From the NCBI RefSeq assembly GCF_017814915.1, contig NZ_JAGIPZ010000008.1, forward strand, positions 124,001 through 188,000: a stretch of DNA of 64,000 nucleotides. The letters are read 5' to 3'. This document shows, piece after piece, positions 17,687-26,206 of this stretch. The translations under genes were made by a program, and so were the position numbers. This stretch comes from Herbaspirillum sp. LeCh32-8 (GTDB lineage: Bacteria; Pseudomonadota; Gammaproteobacteria; Burkholderiales; Burkholderiaceae_D). The first letter of the stretch is position 1. Each line of letters begins with the position of its first letter. The notes under the pieces are model-generated. The model was not told the origin of the DNA, did not search any database, and saw nothing but the letters and a program-made list of their open reading frames with translations.

Positions 17687-18559
17687 TCAGACTGCTTCTT
17701 GCCTCTTCAGCTGAGGCTTCGGCTTACGATAAAGCGCCGAGCATACCACAACCCAATACACCGCATAGACGATCACCGACAGCAACGCCGGACGCGCGCG
17801 GTAACCGGTCAGCGTGGAGATCAGGCTGCCCAGCGTGGAGGAGTCATCCAGCAGGCCCGAGGTGTCCCACACCGGCGCGGTCAGGGTCATGGTCCAGTCG
17901 GCGGAGGCCAGCGCGTCGGAGCTTTCCAGCAGCACGTCGAACAGCTTTTCGACGCCGGTCACCAGCAGACCGGCGGCCAGCAGCAGCAGGATCACTTCGG
18001 TAACCTGGAAGAAACGGCGCCAGGAGAAGATCTTGCCGCCCAGCTGCAGGATGTAGAAAGTCAGGAAGGCCAGGCCGAACCCGATCACCCCGGCCAGGAT
18101 CAGCGAACCGGTGCTGGCGTCCTGCTGGCCCAACCCGATGCCGTACAGGAACACGGCGGTCTCGCTGCCCTCGCGCGCGATGGCCAGCGCCACCAGCACG
18201 AACACGCCCCACCAGCTACCGCTGTCCACGCTGGCCTGCATGGAGCTTTCCATGTCTTTCTTGAGCGTACGCCCATGCTTGCGCATCCAGAACACCATCT
18301 GCACGATCAGCACGGCGGCAATCAACACGATGGCTATCTGGAAGTAGGTCTGGGCGTCGCCCGACAGCAATTCCGAGAAGCCCAGCAGTGCAGCGCCCAG
18401 TGCAGCAGCCAGCAGCACGCCGGCGACCACGCCGCTCCACAGGTAAGGCAAGCCGCGTCGTGCGCTGGCATCGCCGTTTTTCAGCCAGGCGTACAGAATC
18501 CCGACCACCAGAAGCGCCTCGACGCTCTCGCGCCAGACGATGAACATGACCTGTCCCAT
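17687..18559 (-). CDS. ftrC: FTR1-family iron permease
   Basis: A 290-residue inner-membrane permease with seven predicted helices. The two iron-binding Arg-Glu-x-x-Glu motifs of the FTR1/EfeU family are intact: Arg10-Glu11-Ser-Val-Glu14 and Arg129-Glu130-Gly-Ser-Glu133. The start at 18559 (Met-Gly-Gln-Val) matches how family members begin and follows GGGAAGGA. An in-frame upstream ATG also has a strong GGAGG and would add about 51 residues of low-complexity basic sequence, so the longer form is thought unlikely. The gene follows the cupredoxin gene after about 200 bp and is followed closely by the polyferredoxin gene. Confidence 0.93.
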   Translation of the reverse strand: MGQVMFIVWRESVEALLVVGILYAWLKNGDASARRGLPYLWSGVVAGVLLAAALGAALLGFSELLSGDAQTYFQIAIVLIAAVLIVQMVFWMRKHGRTLKKDMESSMQASVDSGSWWGVFVLVALAIAREGSETAVFLYGIGLGQQDASTGSLILAGVIGFGLAFLTFYILQLGGKIFSWRRFFQVTEVILLLLAAGLLVTGVEKLFDVLLESSDALASADWTMTLTAPVWDTSGLLDDSSTLGSLISTLTGYRARPALLSVIVYAVYWVVVCSALYRKPKPQLKRQEAV

Positions 18560-18759
18560 TGAAGTCCTTCCCTTGCAAAGCTTGTTTGATTCAAACCATC
18601 CGGCCCGCCTCAAGCGGCGCCGGGCGACGCTTGTGCTCCTCGCGTCCCGCGCATCGGCGTGTGCCGCCTCTTGTGTGCTGCCGCATCCGGGCGCGATCCG
18701 GTGCGGCATCAGCATCCTCCGTTAGGGCCATCGGTATGCGCCCCGGTGCAGTCACCCGC

Positions 18760-19107
18760 TTATTTGGCGACGATCACACCTTGTGGCATGTTCAGGTGAA
18801 AGTCGTCGAAGAACTTGTACTCGCCCGGACGCAGCGGAGCGATCACCACGAAGGACTGGGCGCCGGGCGCCAGCACCTTTTCCTTGCGCAGCTCGATACT
18901 CTCGAACTCGGCGGCGGACTTGCCGATGTTGTGGATCTCGATCTTGATGCGCTGGCCGGACGGCACTTCGATGCGCGGCGGGATCAGCTTGCCGTCCTGC
19001 ATTTCCAGCTTGAAGGTCGCCAGCTCGGCGGCCGAGGCCAGCGAAGCGCCCGCCAGCAGCGCTGCTGCCAGCGTCAGTCGCACCAATCGTGCTTTGGGTA
19101 AGAACAT
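18760..19107 (-). CDS. ftrB: periplasmic cupredoxin-like protein of the Ftr system
   Basis: A 115-residue exported protein with a signal peptide at about residues 1-26 (Leu-Ala-Ser-Ala cut). The mature domain is a small EfeO-type cupredoxin fold containing Pro-Pro-Arg-Ile-Glu-Val-Pro-Ser-Gly, Phe-Glu-Ser-Ile-Glu-Leu and Phe-Asp-Asp-Phe-His-Leu-Asn-Met-Pro. In ftrABCD systems this protein is proposed to oxidise or hand over iron between the binding protein and the permease. The start at 19107 follows GGAGAG. It is the second gene of the operon, about 130 bp after the ftrA-type gene. Confidence 0.88.
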   Translation of the reverse strand: MFLPKARLVRLTLAAALLAGASLASAAELATFKLEMQDGKLIPPRIEVPSGQRIKIEIHNIGKSAAEFESIELRKEKVLAPGAQSFVVIAPLRPGEYKFFDDFHLNMPQGVIVAK

Positions 19108-19239
19108 GGACTCTCCGGTACTCAGAAAAAGGAAACCGGCTGCGCTGAAGAAGAGGCTCCAGCCAGCCGGCGTTCACACTGCGTGATCAGGCGATGCCAG
19201 CGCATGGGGAGACACGGCCTCCTCACGCCGGCAGGCGGA

Positions 19240-19785
19240 TCAGTAACCGCCCTTCTTGCCGATGCCGGCGAAGGTGAAGTCGTAGGTCAGCTCGAAGGTC
19301 TTGAACCACGGGCCCACACCGGTTTCCTTGTCGACGTGACGGCCGAAGTGCGCGTGCTCGTTGGCTTGCGGCGAGGAGATGGTCAGCTTCAGCTTGTACT
19401 TGCCCGGGCCTTCCAGCTTGACGTTGTCGCCGTAGTGCGGACCGTCGTTGGCCACCATCGGCATCATGTCGCCCTTGATGGTCTTGGTCGAACCGGCCTT
19501 GGTCAGTTCGTATTTGATGACCAGGTAAGGCATCCAGTCGCCTTCGGCGAAACCGTTGGGGTTCTTGGCCACGGCGCGGATGTCGGCTTCCAGGTGGATG
19601 TCGGACTTCGCGGCGTCGAGCATCATGCCTTCCGGTTCCATCTTCACAGGCTGCAGATAGACGGCGTTGACTTCGAAGCCGTTCTGGATCTGCGGCTTGC
19701 CGATCGGGTATTCGGCAGCCATGGCGACACCGGCGGTGCATGCCATCAATGCTGCTGCGACGGCGAGTTTTTTGATACCAATCAT
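19240..19785 (-). CDS. ftrA: P19/Tpd-family periplasmic iron-binding protein
   Basis: A 181-residue periplasmic protein with a signal peptide at about residues 1-23 (Ala-Met-Ala cut). The P19/Tpd family binds iron (and copper) through Met, His and Glu side chains. Candidates visible here are Met-Glu-Pro-Glu-Gly-Met-Met-Leu-Asp, Asp-Gly-Pro-His-Tyr-Gly-Asp, and Glu-His-Ala-His-Phe-Gly-Arg-His-Val. Gene order with the cupredoxin, FTR1 permease and polyferredoxin genes matches the FtrABCD ferrous-iron system of Bordetella and Brucella. The start at 19785 follows AGGAGA. A Fur-box-like sequence lies 26 bp upstream of the start codon, so iron repression is expected. Confidence 0.92.
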   Translation of the reverse strand: MIGIKKLAVAAALMACTAGVAMAAEYPIGKPQIQNGFEVNAVYLQPVKMEPEGMMLDAAKSDIHLEADIRAVAKNPNGFAEGDWMPYLVIKYELTKAGSTKTIKGDMMPMVANDGPHYGDNVKLEGPGKYKLKLTISSPQANEHAHFGRHVDKETGVGPWFKTFELTYDFTFAGIGKKGGY

Positions 19786-19804
19786 CTTTGAGTTCTCCTG
19801 GTCG

Positions 19805-19846
19805 ATCAAATGATAATGATTAGCATTAAGTGTAACATCATTTGAT
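19805..19846 (-). promoter_or_regulatory. Fur box framed by a 10-bp inverted repeat, upstream of ftrA
   Basis: GATAATGATTAGCATTAAG at 19812-19830 agrees with the 19-bp Fur consensus at 16 positions. A perfect inverted repeat, ATCAAATGAT at 19805-19814 and ATCATTTGAT at 19837-19846, encloses it. The ftrA start is at 19785. Fur control is inferred from the match; a role for the outer repeat is unknown. Confidence 0.8.
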
Positions 19847-19885
19847 ACCCTGGGCACACCCTTGGCGCGGATTGGGACCTACTAT

Positions 19886-19914
19886 GAAAAAAGCTCCCTG
19901 CGGGGAGCTTTTTT
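19886..19914. terminator. rho-independent terminator (chemoreceptor gene end)
   Basis: GAAAAAAGCTCCC pairs with GGGAGCTTTTTTC around a 4-nt loop. On the minus strand it follows the chemoreceptor stop codon by about 20 bp. Confidence 0.88.
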
Positions 19915-19935
19915 CGAGCCGAGGAAAGAAAAAAA

Positions 19936-21612
19936 TCAGAACTCTTCCAGATCCATTTCCAGTTTCTTCACGTTGCCTCCATCAGCCGCAATGCGCGCGG
20001 TCTTGGGGGTGACGTCCACTGCCTTGCGCGTCACCGGAGCAGCGACGACCTTGGCCGGCGCCGGCAGGCGGCCTTCCAGCTTGAACACGCTGACCACCTG
20101 CTCCAGCGTCTCGGCCTGTTGCTGCAGCGCTGCCGCGGCGGCGGCCGCCTCTTCCACCAGCGCGGCGTTCTGCTGAGTGGTCTGGTCCATCTGCGAAATG
20201 GCCTGATTGACCTGCGAGATACCCGAGCTCTGCTCCTGGCTGGCGTCGGAAATGTCGCCCACGATCTGGGTCACGCGCGCCACGCTGTCGACGATCTCGG
20301 CCATGGTGGTGCCGGCCTGCTCGACCAGCTTGCTGCCGGTGCCGACCTTGTCCACCGAGTCGTCGATCAGCGACTTGATTTCCTTGGCGGCGGCGGCCGA
20401 ACGCTGTGCCAGCGAACGCACCTCGGAGGCCACCACGGCAAAGCCGCGACCCTGCTCGCCGGCGCGCGCCGCTTCCACCGCCGCATTGAGCGCGAGGATG
20501 TTGGTCTGGAAGGCGATACCGTCGATCACCGCGATGATATCGACGATCTTGCGCGACGAGTCATTGATCGAGTTCATGGTGTCGACCACCTGGCGCACCA
20601 CGTCGCCGCCTTGCGAAGCGATGTTGGATGCCGATTGCGCCAGCTTGTTGGCTTCACGCGCGTTCTCGCTGTTTTGCTGCACCACCGAGGTCAGTTGCTC
20701 CAAGCTCGAGGCGCTTTCTTCCAGCGCCGCGGCCTGCTGCTCGGTACGCGCCGACAAGTCGGCGTTGCCGGCGGCGATCTGGCGCGCGGCCACGCTCACC
20801 GAGTCGGTCGAGCTGCGGGTGGTGGTCACCACCTCGACGATACGCGCCTGCAGCTTGTTGAAAGCAGCTGCGGTGCGACCGACTTCATCCATGCGTTCCA
20901 CCGGCACCGGACGCGACAGGTCCAGGGTCTGGCTGACGTGCTCGAAGTTCTGCTGCATCTTGCCCAGGCTGCGGCTGACGTTGCGCAGCACCTGCATGCC
21001 CAGCAAGCCGGTCAGCAGCACCGCCACCACGATCACGGCGATCATGGTGCGGAAAGCGAAGACATAAGCCTCGTCGCTCTCGGCCTTGATGGCGTCGATC
21101 ATCTTGCGATAGATCAGGATGTGGTCGTCAAAGCCCTTCTTGGCGGCGCCGGCCGAGATCGCCAGCGGCGTACCGGCTTGCAGCGTGGCGCGCACGCCGT
21201 CCATATCGTTGGCGTAGGCAGCCGCGAAGAACGGCACCAGCGCCTTGCGATAGGCTTCGATATTGGCCTTGTCGGCCTGGATCAAGGCGCGGTCCTTGTC
21301 GTCGAAGACCAGGTTGCGCTCATAGTTGGCGAACTCGTCGTCCAGCGACTTGTTGGCGGCGTCCACCGCCTTTTGCAGGCCGCTCTTGTCGGACAGATTG
21401 GCGAACACCGACAGGCGGTAACCGGCCAGGCGCGAGTCGGCCAGGTAGCCCTTCAACAGGTTCAGGCTGTCCATGCCGGGGATGATGCGGTTCTGAATCA
21501 ACTCTAGGCGCTGTTGCGAGCGTTGCAACTGCCAAAGGCCGTCGGCGCCGACAAACAACAGCGCTAGCAGGGCCGTCGATAAGGTGATGATCAGGCGCTT
21601 GGTGATCGTCAT
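19936..21612 (-). CDS. methyl-accepting chemotaxis protein with four-helix-bundle sensor
   Basis: A 558-residue chemoreceptor. Transmembrane helix 1 is at about residues 7-25, a periplasmic four-helix-bundle sensor at about 30-185, transmembrane helix 2 at about 188-210, then HAMP and the long signalling domain. The highly conserved hairpin tip ([18 protein letters not shown]) is intact. An Ala/Pro-rich linker ends in Leu-Glu-Glu-Phe, resembling the C-terminal CheR/CheB docking peptide but lacking its usual Trp. Neither candidate start (ATG at 21612 or GTG at 21627) has a strong ribosome-binding site. The ligand is unknown. Confidence 0.92.
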   Translation of the reverse strand: MTITKRLIITLSTALLALLFVGADGLWQLQRSQQRLELIQNRIIPGMDSLNLLKGYLADSRLAGYRLSVFANLSDKSGLQKAVDAANKSLDDEFANYERNLVFDDKDRALIQADKANIEAYRKALVPFFAAAYANDMDGVRATLQAGTPLAISAGAAKKGFDDHILIYRKMIDAIKAESDEAYVFAFRTMIAVIVVAVLLTGLLGMQVLRNVSRSLGKMQQNFEHVSQTLDLSRPVPVERMDEVGRTAAAFNKLQARIVEVVTTTRSSTDSVSVAARQIAAGNADLSARTEQQAAALEESASSLEQLTSVVQQNSENAREANKLAQSASNIASQGGDVVRQVVDTMNSINDSSRKIVDIIAVIDGIAFQTNILALNAAVEAARAGEQGRGFAVVASEVRSLAQRSAAAAKEIKSLIDDSVDKVGTGSKLVEQAGTTMAEIVDSVARVTQIVGDISDASQEQSSGISQVNQAISQMDQTTQQNAALVEEAAAAAAALQQQAETLEQVVSVFKLEGRLPAPAKVVAAPVTRKAVDVTPKTARIAADGGNVKKLEMDLEEF

Positions 21613-21775
21613 GATGTAAAAGTCCACGAAAATATGTTGATTGAATCCCGGGTCGCCCCGGAGCCGTCTTGTTGTCCCTCTACCGTGATGCCTGCGGCCC
21701 CTCGATGGATATTATTGTTGCCTTGATCGGCTGATGGATGTCTTGCGTAGCCCGCGAAACCGCCTCCGGCTGCGC

Positions 21776-22891
21776 TTATGCGGCCAGCGGCGCTTGCTTC
21801 GGTGACACGCCCAGCGCATCGCCATGCGTGCGACAGAACTCGATGCCGGCGCGATAGCCGACGTCGAACAGCAGCTGCATGTTGGAGGATGACCAGTCCA
21901 GCACCTGCGGCCAGTGCTGCTCGGGAACGTCCTTCATCAGGTCGACCTTGAGCATCTGGCGCCGCTGCTTGCCGGTGGCTGGATTGGTGTTGTGTTCAAG
22001 CTCGAACAGGCGCTGCTCGGCCTTGGAAATCTTGACCAGCGGCGTGATGATGGAGCGCACCCAAGCGTCGTACAGGTTGCGCGGCTTGCGGATCAGGCGG
22101 TCTTCGCCCAGGATGTCGAGCACCACCAGCGTGTCGACGTCAGCCTCACGCGCGGGAGCGCCGTCGTCGCCCGGGATGAAGGGGTCGAAGTTAAGCGTGT
22201 CGAGCGCGGCGCCCTCGATGAAGTTTTCGCCGTCGATCTCGGTAGGCGCGTACAGGAACGGGAACGACAGCGAGGCGCGCACATGGGCCGCGGTGATCTG
22301 GTCCTTGTTCCATATCTGCATCTGGTGACGGTCGATGTTGTAGGCGTTGATGTAGAACTCGGGGCGCATCTTCGCGACAGCGTCGAAGTCGATCGACTGC
22401 TCCAGGAACGGCAGATGCGCGCACAGGCCCAGGCTGCCGGAATTGAGATCGGACGGCGACAGCGCCGACATCATCAGATGCATCCAGTCGTTCCACTTGG
22501 CCGAGGCCTCGGCGAAATGATGAGTGAAGATGTCGGCGAACGGATTCACGCCCAGCGTGGGCAGCTTACTCATCTGCGCCATCATCGACTCGCGGAAATT
22601 CTCGGCCTGCGCGCCGGGCTTGTTGAAGACTTTGTAGTTGACCGGGAACAGCTTGTAGATGCTGTCGGCCACGCCCACCTCGGCCCAGCGCATGAGCGCC
22701 TCGCGCGGCGAGACGTCGCGCGGCGCGGTGTAGAGCAGCCCCATCAGCACGCCGGCGCCCGAAGCCGAGATGACGTCGAACTCGATTCCCTCAGCGAGGA
22801 ATGCGGCCAGTGCGCCTGCGATCAGCGTCGAATTCGGCGCGCCGCCCCCGATAACCAGGGCCTTTTTCCCCTGGCCTTCTGTTTTTCCCAT
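21776..22891 (-). CDS. patatin-like phospholipase family protein with altered active site
   Basis: A 371-residue protein with the patatin fold layout: a Gly-Gly-Gly loop near residue 15, a nucleophile-elbow region at 41-47, and the Asp-Gly-Gly/Ala region at 226-228. All three motifs deviate. The oxyanion loop reads Gly-Gly-Gly-Ala-Pro-Asn. The elbow reads Ala-Ser-Gly-Ala-Gly, where Gly-x-Ser-x-Gly is expected. The Asp position is Glu226 in Glu-Gly-Ala. Either Ser44 serves in a shifted geometry or the protein is a pseudoenzyme. No signal peptide is seen, so it is probably cytosolic. It stands alone, between the chemoreceptor and an AT-rich spacer. A purine-rich AGGGGG precedes the ATG. Confidence 0.85.
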   Translation of the reverse strand: MGKTEGQGKKALVIGGGAPNSTLIAGALAAFLAEGIEFDVISASGAGVLMGLLYTAPRDVSPREALMRWAEVGVADSIYKLFPVNYKVFNKPGAQAENFRESMMAQMSKLPTLGVNPFADIFTHHFAEASAKWNDWMHLMMSALSPSDLNSGSLGLCAHLPFLEQSIDFDAVAKMRPEFYINAYNIDRHQMQIWNKDQITAAHVRASLSFPFLYAPTEIDGENFIEGAALDTLNFDPFIPGDDGAPAREADVDTLVVLDILGEDRLIRKPRNLYDAWVRSIITPLVKISKAEQRLFELEHNTNPATGKQRRQMLKVDLMKDVPEQHWPQVLDWSSSNMQLLFDVGYRAGIEFCRTHGDALGVSPKQAPLAA

Positions 22892-23320
22892 GTGTACCCC
22901 CTGTAGGCGCGCTTAGCGATGCTTTCCCTGGCATCGTCATACATGACTGCGTGCGCAGAACTTACTCTGCTACGTAACTATTGCGTGCGCTGAAAATATA
23001 GCCGCAAAGCAATTCAGGAATATGAAATACGGCGATTTAGTTCTCGCATATCAGGCATTCAGAAATTTAATGAGAGTGGCGGGACATGCCCTACAGAAGA
23101 AAGCGAACGATCGTTCAGCGGTAAGACCAGCTTGGTGTAATTTTTCTGTAAGGTAAATACGTTATCCGGAAGAAATTAAATTGGACTATGTCTTCGCGAT
23201 TGCACTTGAAAATGGCGTGCATAATCTGCAATAGATTTCTTTAATTCTCTGTGTCACACTTGATTGACTCGCCAGAGACATTGTCCAAAAACATCAGCAG
23301 CCGCCCTCATAACATCCGCA
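22892..23320. other. AT-rich 429-bp intergenic region
   Basis: Clearly richer in A and T than its surroundings. It must hold the promoters of the divergent patatin-like and receiver genes. It contains a perfect 12-bp palindrome GAACGATCGTTC at 23104-23115. I find no open frame with a credible start, no RNA gene and no repeat family in it. Confidence 0.5.
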
Positions 23321-23749
23321 ATGACTCGCCCCAGCATATTGATGATCGACCCCAGCCCTGAGTCGGTTGAGTTGGCGCGTTTCTCCGTCTGGCGCAGCAA
23401 GCTTGAATGCTCCTTCGGCTGGTTCGAGGACGCCGAGCAGGCGGCCGAATCGCTGTTCACCCCAGATGCGGCCGACCGGCCCGAGTCACTGCCCTTCCTG
23501 ATCATGCTGGAGTCGCACCTGCCGCGCATGGACGCGCTGGATTTCCTGCGGCAGCTGCGCAGCCATCCGCACACGCAAGACCTGCCGGTGGTGATGTTTT
23601 CCTCTTCCAACGACGAGCCCGAAGTCGCCCAGGCCTACGCCGCCGGCGCCAATGGCTACGCGCTGAAACCAGTGGATGCGCGCGAGTTCATGAAAGCGGT
23701 GGTCGACACCGCCGCCCACTGGCTGCAAGTGCGCCAAGGCGCACAATAA
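23321..23749 (+). CDS. atypical receiver-domain protein with Glu at the phospho-acceptor site
   Basis: A 142-residue single-domain protein with the CheY-like alternation of strands and helices. The first strand ends in Ile-Asp-Pro (Asp10), so one of the two usual acidic residues is missing. The third strand reads Ile-Met-Leu-Glu-Ser-His-Leu-Pro, which puts Glu64 where the phosphorylated Asp normally is. Ser94/Ser95 and Lys116 (Leu-Lys-Pro) are conserved. It therefore probably cannot be phosphorylated normally and may mimic the active state. A paralogue of identical length lies at 59381. The start at 23321 is set by homology to that paralogue. A chemoreceptor gene follows 245 bp downstream, hinting at a chemotaxis-related role. 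Confidence 0.85.
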   Translation: MTRPSILMIDPSPESVELARFSVWRSKLECSFGWFEDAEQAAESLFTPDAADRPESLPFLIMLESHLPRMDALDFLRQLRSHPHTQDLPVVMFSSSNDEPEVAQAYAAGANGYALKPVDAREFMKAVVDTAAHWLQVRQGAQ

Positions 23750-23994
23750 ACTCTCCTTCTCCTTCCTCACGGCAACATCGTTGCCACAGCCTACCGGGAA
23801 AATCCTGATTTTCTCTTCTACCGCATTTCCTTAAACTTTCTTCAACATTGTCAATTCGAGAATTGCGTTGTGCCATGCGCGCCACTAGCGTGGCTGCGCT
23901 TCGATAGTTCTTGAATTCGATTGCTTTATTTGCAATATTCATTGCAGTGCCGGAGCAGCAAGGCTGGCCGGGTAATCACACAAGGAGAAGGAAA

Positions 23995-25773
23995 ATGAAG
24001 TGGTTCTATGATCTCAAGATCTCCAAAAAACTGATCGCAACCTTCCTCGTGGTGGTCGCCATGGTGGCGGCTCTGGGCGCCTTCTCCATCCGACAGCTGG
24101 ACAAGGTGAACGCGGCCTCGACCGAAATCTCCACCAACTGGCTGCCCAGCATCCGCACGCTCTCGACCCTCCAGCTGACACTGGCGCGCATCCGTAGCTT
24201 CGAGATGCAACACATCCTGGCCAAGGACGCCAAGGAGTACGAAGAAATCGAGCAAGGCTCGAAGAAGCAGATCGACACCCTGAAGAAGCAGCAGGCGATG
24301 TACGTGACGCAAATTTCGGAGCCCGAGGAAAAAACGCTGTACCCGGAAGTCGAAAAGCTGATCAGCAGTTTCCTCGCCGAGCATGACAAGATCCTCGCCA
24401 TTTCGCGCCAAGGCAAGGATGAGGAAGCACGTTCCCTGCAACGCGGCGAAGCCACCCGCGCCTACCGCGCGCTGCTGCAGAATCTGGACAAGCTCATTGA
24501 AGTCAACGACAAGGGCGCCGACGCCTCCAACACCTTGGCCGATGCCATCTACGCGCAATCCCGCCTGTGGATCCTGGGCACGCTGATCGTCTGTATCGCG
24601 CTGGCCATGACGCTGGCCGTCTGGGTCTCGCGCCTGATCGCCCGCCCGCTGGAGCAAGCCGTGTCGGTGGCCCAGCGCGTAGCCGGCGGCGACCTGACCG
24701 CCGACATCCAGCCTTCCGGCAAGGATGAGGCCGGCCAGCTGCTGGCGGCCCTGAAGAGCATGAACGACAGCCTGCTCAATATCGTCTCCGAAGTACGCCA
24801 GGGCACCAGCACCATCACCACCGCCTCGACCGAGATCGCCAGCGGCAACCTCGACCTCTCCTCGCGTACCGAGCAGCAGGCCAGCTCGCTGGAAGAAACC
24901 GCCTCGGCGATGGAAGAGCTGACCTCCACCGTCAAGCAGAACGCCGACAATGCCCGCCAGGCCAACCAGCTGGCCGTGTCAGCTTCGGAAGTGGCGGTCG
25001 CCGGCGGCGACGTAGTCAACAAGGTGGTCAACACCATGGGCTCGATCAACGCGTCCTCGCGTAAGATTGCCGACATCATCACCGTGATCGACGGGATTGC
25101 CTTCCAGACCAACATCCTGGCACTGAACGCGGCGGTGGAAGCGGCGCGTGCCGGCGAACAAGGCCGCGGCTTCGCAGTGGTCGCCTCGGAAGTGCGTTCG
25201 CTGGCGCAGCGCTCGGCCTCCGCCGCCAAGGAAATCAAGGAATTGATCGAGGGTTCGGTGGCGCAGGTGGACGTAGGCAGCAAGCTGGTGGAAGAAGCCG
25301 GCAGCACCATGGTCGAAGTGGTCAACAGCGTGCGCCGCGTGACCGACATCGTGGCCGAGATCAGCTCAGCCAGCCAGGAGCAGAGCCAGGGCATCGAGCA
25401 GGTGAACATCGCCATCTCGCAGATGGATGAAGTGACCCAGCAAAACGCCGCGCTGGTGGAAGAAGCCGCGGCGGCCGCCCAGTCGCTGCAGGAGCAGGCC
25501 GAAAAACTGACCGGCACCGTCAGCGTCTTCAAGCTGGAGCGCACCGCCATGACCCAAGCTTCGCACGCTCCACACACCGCCGCACCGCGCCCTGCTGCAC
25601 CCACAACCGCGACTGCCAAGACCTTCGCCGCACGTCCGGCGCCGTCGACCCCGCCGCGCAAGCGCCCGGCCGACATCACGCCGAAGAAGCCGGAAATCCC
25701 CGCCAAGCCAGCCTCGGGATCCAAGCTGCCCGGCGGCACCGACGACGACGGCGGATCGTGGGAGCAGTTCTAA
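23995..25773 (+). CDS. methyl-accepting chemotaxis protein (Tar-like sensor)
   Basis: A 592-residue chemoreceptor. Transmembrane helix 1 is at about residues 11-30, a four-helix-bundle sensor at about 35-185, transmembrane helix 2 at about 190-212, then HAMP (about 212-265) and the signalling domain with an intact hairpin tip. The last 80 residues are a Pro/Ala/Thr-rich tether ending in Trp-Glu-Gln-Phe, which fits the pentapeptide docking site for the adaptation enzymes CheR and CheB. The start at 23995 follows AAGGAGAAGG. It has its own terminator, and no other che genes lie in the window. The ligand cannot be predicted. Confidence 0.95.
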   Translation: MKWFYDLKISKKLIATFLVVVAMVAALGAFSIRQLDKVNAASTEISTNWLPSIRTLSTLQLTLARIRSFEMQHILAKDAKEYEEIEQGSKKQIDTLKKQQAMYVTQISEPEEKTLYPEVEKLISSFLAEHDKILAISRQGKDEEARSLQRGEATRAYRALLQNLDKLIEVNDKGADASNTLADAIYAQSRLWILGTLIVCIALAMTLAVWVSRLIARPLEQAVSVAQRVAGGDLTADIQPSGKDEAGQLLAALKSMNDSLLNIVSEVRQGTSTITTASTEIASGNLDLSSRTEQQASSLEETASAMEELTSTVKQNADNARQANQLAVSASEVAVAGGDVVNKVVNTMGSINASSRKIADIITVIDGIAFQTNILALNAAVEAARAGEQGRGFAVVASEVRSLAQRSASAAKEIKELIEGSVAQVDVGSKLVEEAGSTMVEVVNSVRRVTDIVAEISSASQEQSQGIEQVNIAISQMDEVTQQNAALVEEAAAAAQSLQEQAEKLTGTVSVFKLERTAMTQASHAPHTAAPRPAAPTTATAKTFAARPAPSTPPRKRPADITPKKPEIPAKPASGSKLPGGTDDDGGSWEQF

Positions 25774-25800
25774 GCCTCCCTGCTTTTTCGCAGCATGAAC

Positions 25801-25828
25801 AACAGGCCGCTTGCGGCCTGTTTTCTTT
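25801..25828 (+). terminator. rho-independent terminator after the chemoreceptor gene
   Basis: AACAGGCCGC (25801-25810) pairs perfectly with GCGGCCTGTT (25813-25822), followed by TTCTTT. Confidence 0.9.
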
Positions 25829-25912
25829 GCGCGCGCAACAAGCACCGCGGCACTCAACTGCGGGGAAATGAAGGAACGGGGCAAAGAGAAGAAAAGCGGA
25901 GGCAGAAAAGAC

Positions 25913-25941
25913 AAAAGGGCCCATCTTGCGATGGACCCTTT
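25913..25941 (-). terminator. rho-independent terminator of the tRNA-Arg transcript
   Basis: On the minus strand AAAGGGTCCATC and GATGGGCCCTTT form a stem with one mismatch around a GCAA loop, followed by TTGTCTTTT. It begins 6 bp after the tRNA 3' end. Confidence 0.85.
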
Positions 25942-25946
25942 ATATC

Positions 25947-26023
25947 TGGTGCGGCTGGCAGGAATCGAACCCACGACCCCTTGGTTCGTAGCCAAGTACT
26001 CTATCCAGCTGAGCTACAGCCGC
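25947..26023 (-). tRNA. tRNA-Arg (anticodon ACG)
   Basis: A 77-nt cloverleaf on the minus strand with CCA encoded. The acceptor stem is GCGGCTG / CAGCCGC with discriminator A. The D arm carries AGCTCAGCTGGATAGAGT, the anticodon stem CTTGG / CCAAG encloses loop CTACGAA, and the T arm carries GGTTCGATTCC. Anticodon ACG, read as ICG after editing, decodes CGU, CGC and CGA, the main arginine codons in this GC-rich genome. Confidence 0.97.
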
Positions 26024-26033
26024 GAAAAATGAA

Positions 26034-26039
26034 ATTATA
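26034..26039 (-). promoter_or_regulatory. -10 box of the tRNA-Arg promoter
   Basis: TATAAT on the minus strand, ending 10 bp before the tRNA 5' end. The hexamer 17 bp upstream (TTCCAT) is a weak -35 match. Confidence 0.65.
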
Positions 26040-26206
26040 GCAGCGAGTTTTCTACAATGGAAGCCCCTTCGTAAAATTTCTCGCATGGCATCAAAAACAG
26101 CGCCTGCCTGCCCGCTTGGCGCCGATTAAATCTATTGCGGCCGCCTGATGACCTGACCGCCGGTGGCGGATATGATGGGCCTTTTCCATTTGCCGCCACG
26201 CCCGAC

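Noticed and set aside
23046..23096. Possible sigma-54 promoter (TGGCGGGACATGCC)
   Set aside because: The GG-to-GC spacing is 8 and not 10 bp, so the -24/-12 geometry is wrong.
23104..23115. Perfect 12-bp palindrome GAACGATCGTTC
   Set aside because: Short palindromes of this size arise by chance and it matches no regulator consensus I can name; kept only as a note in the intergenic entry.
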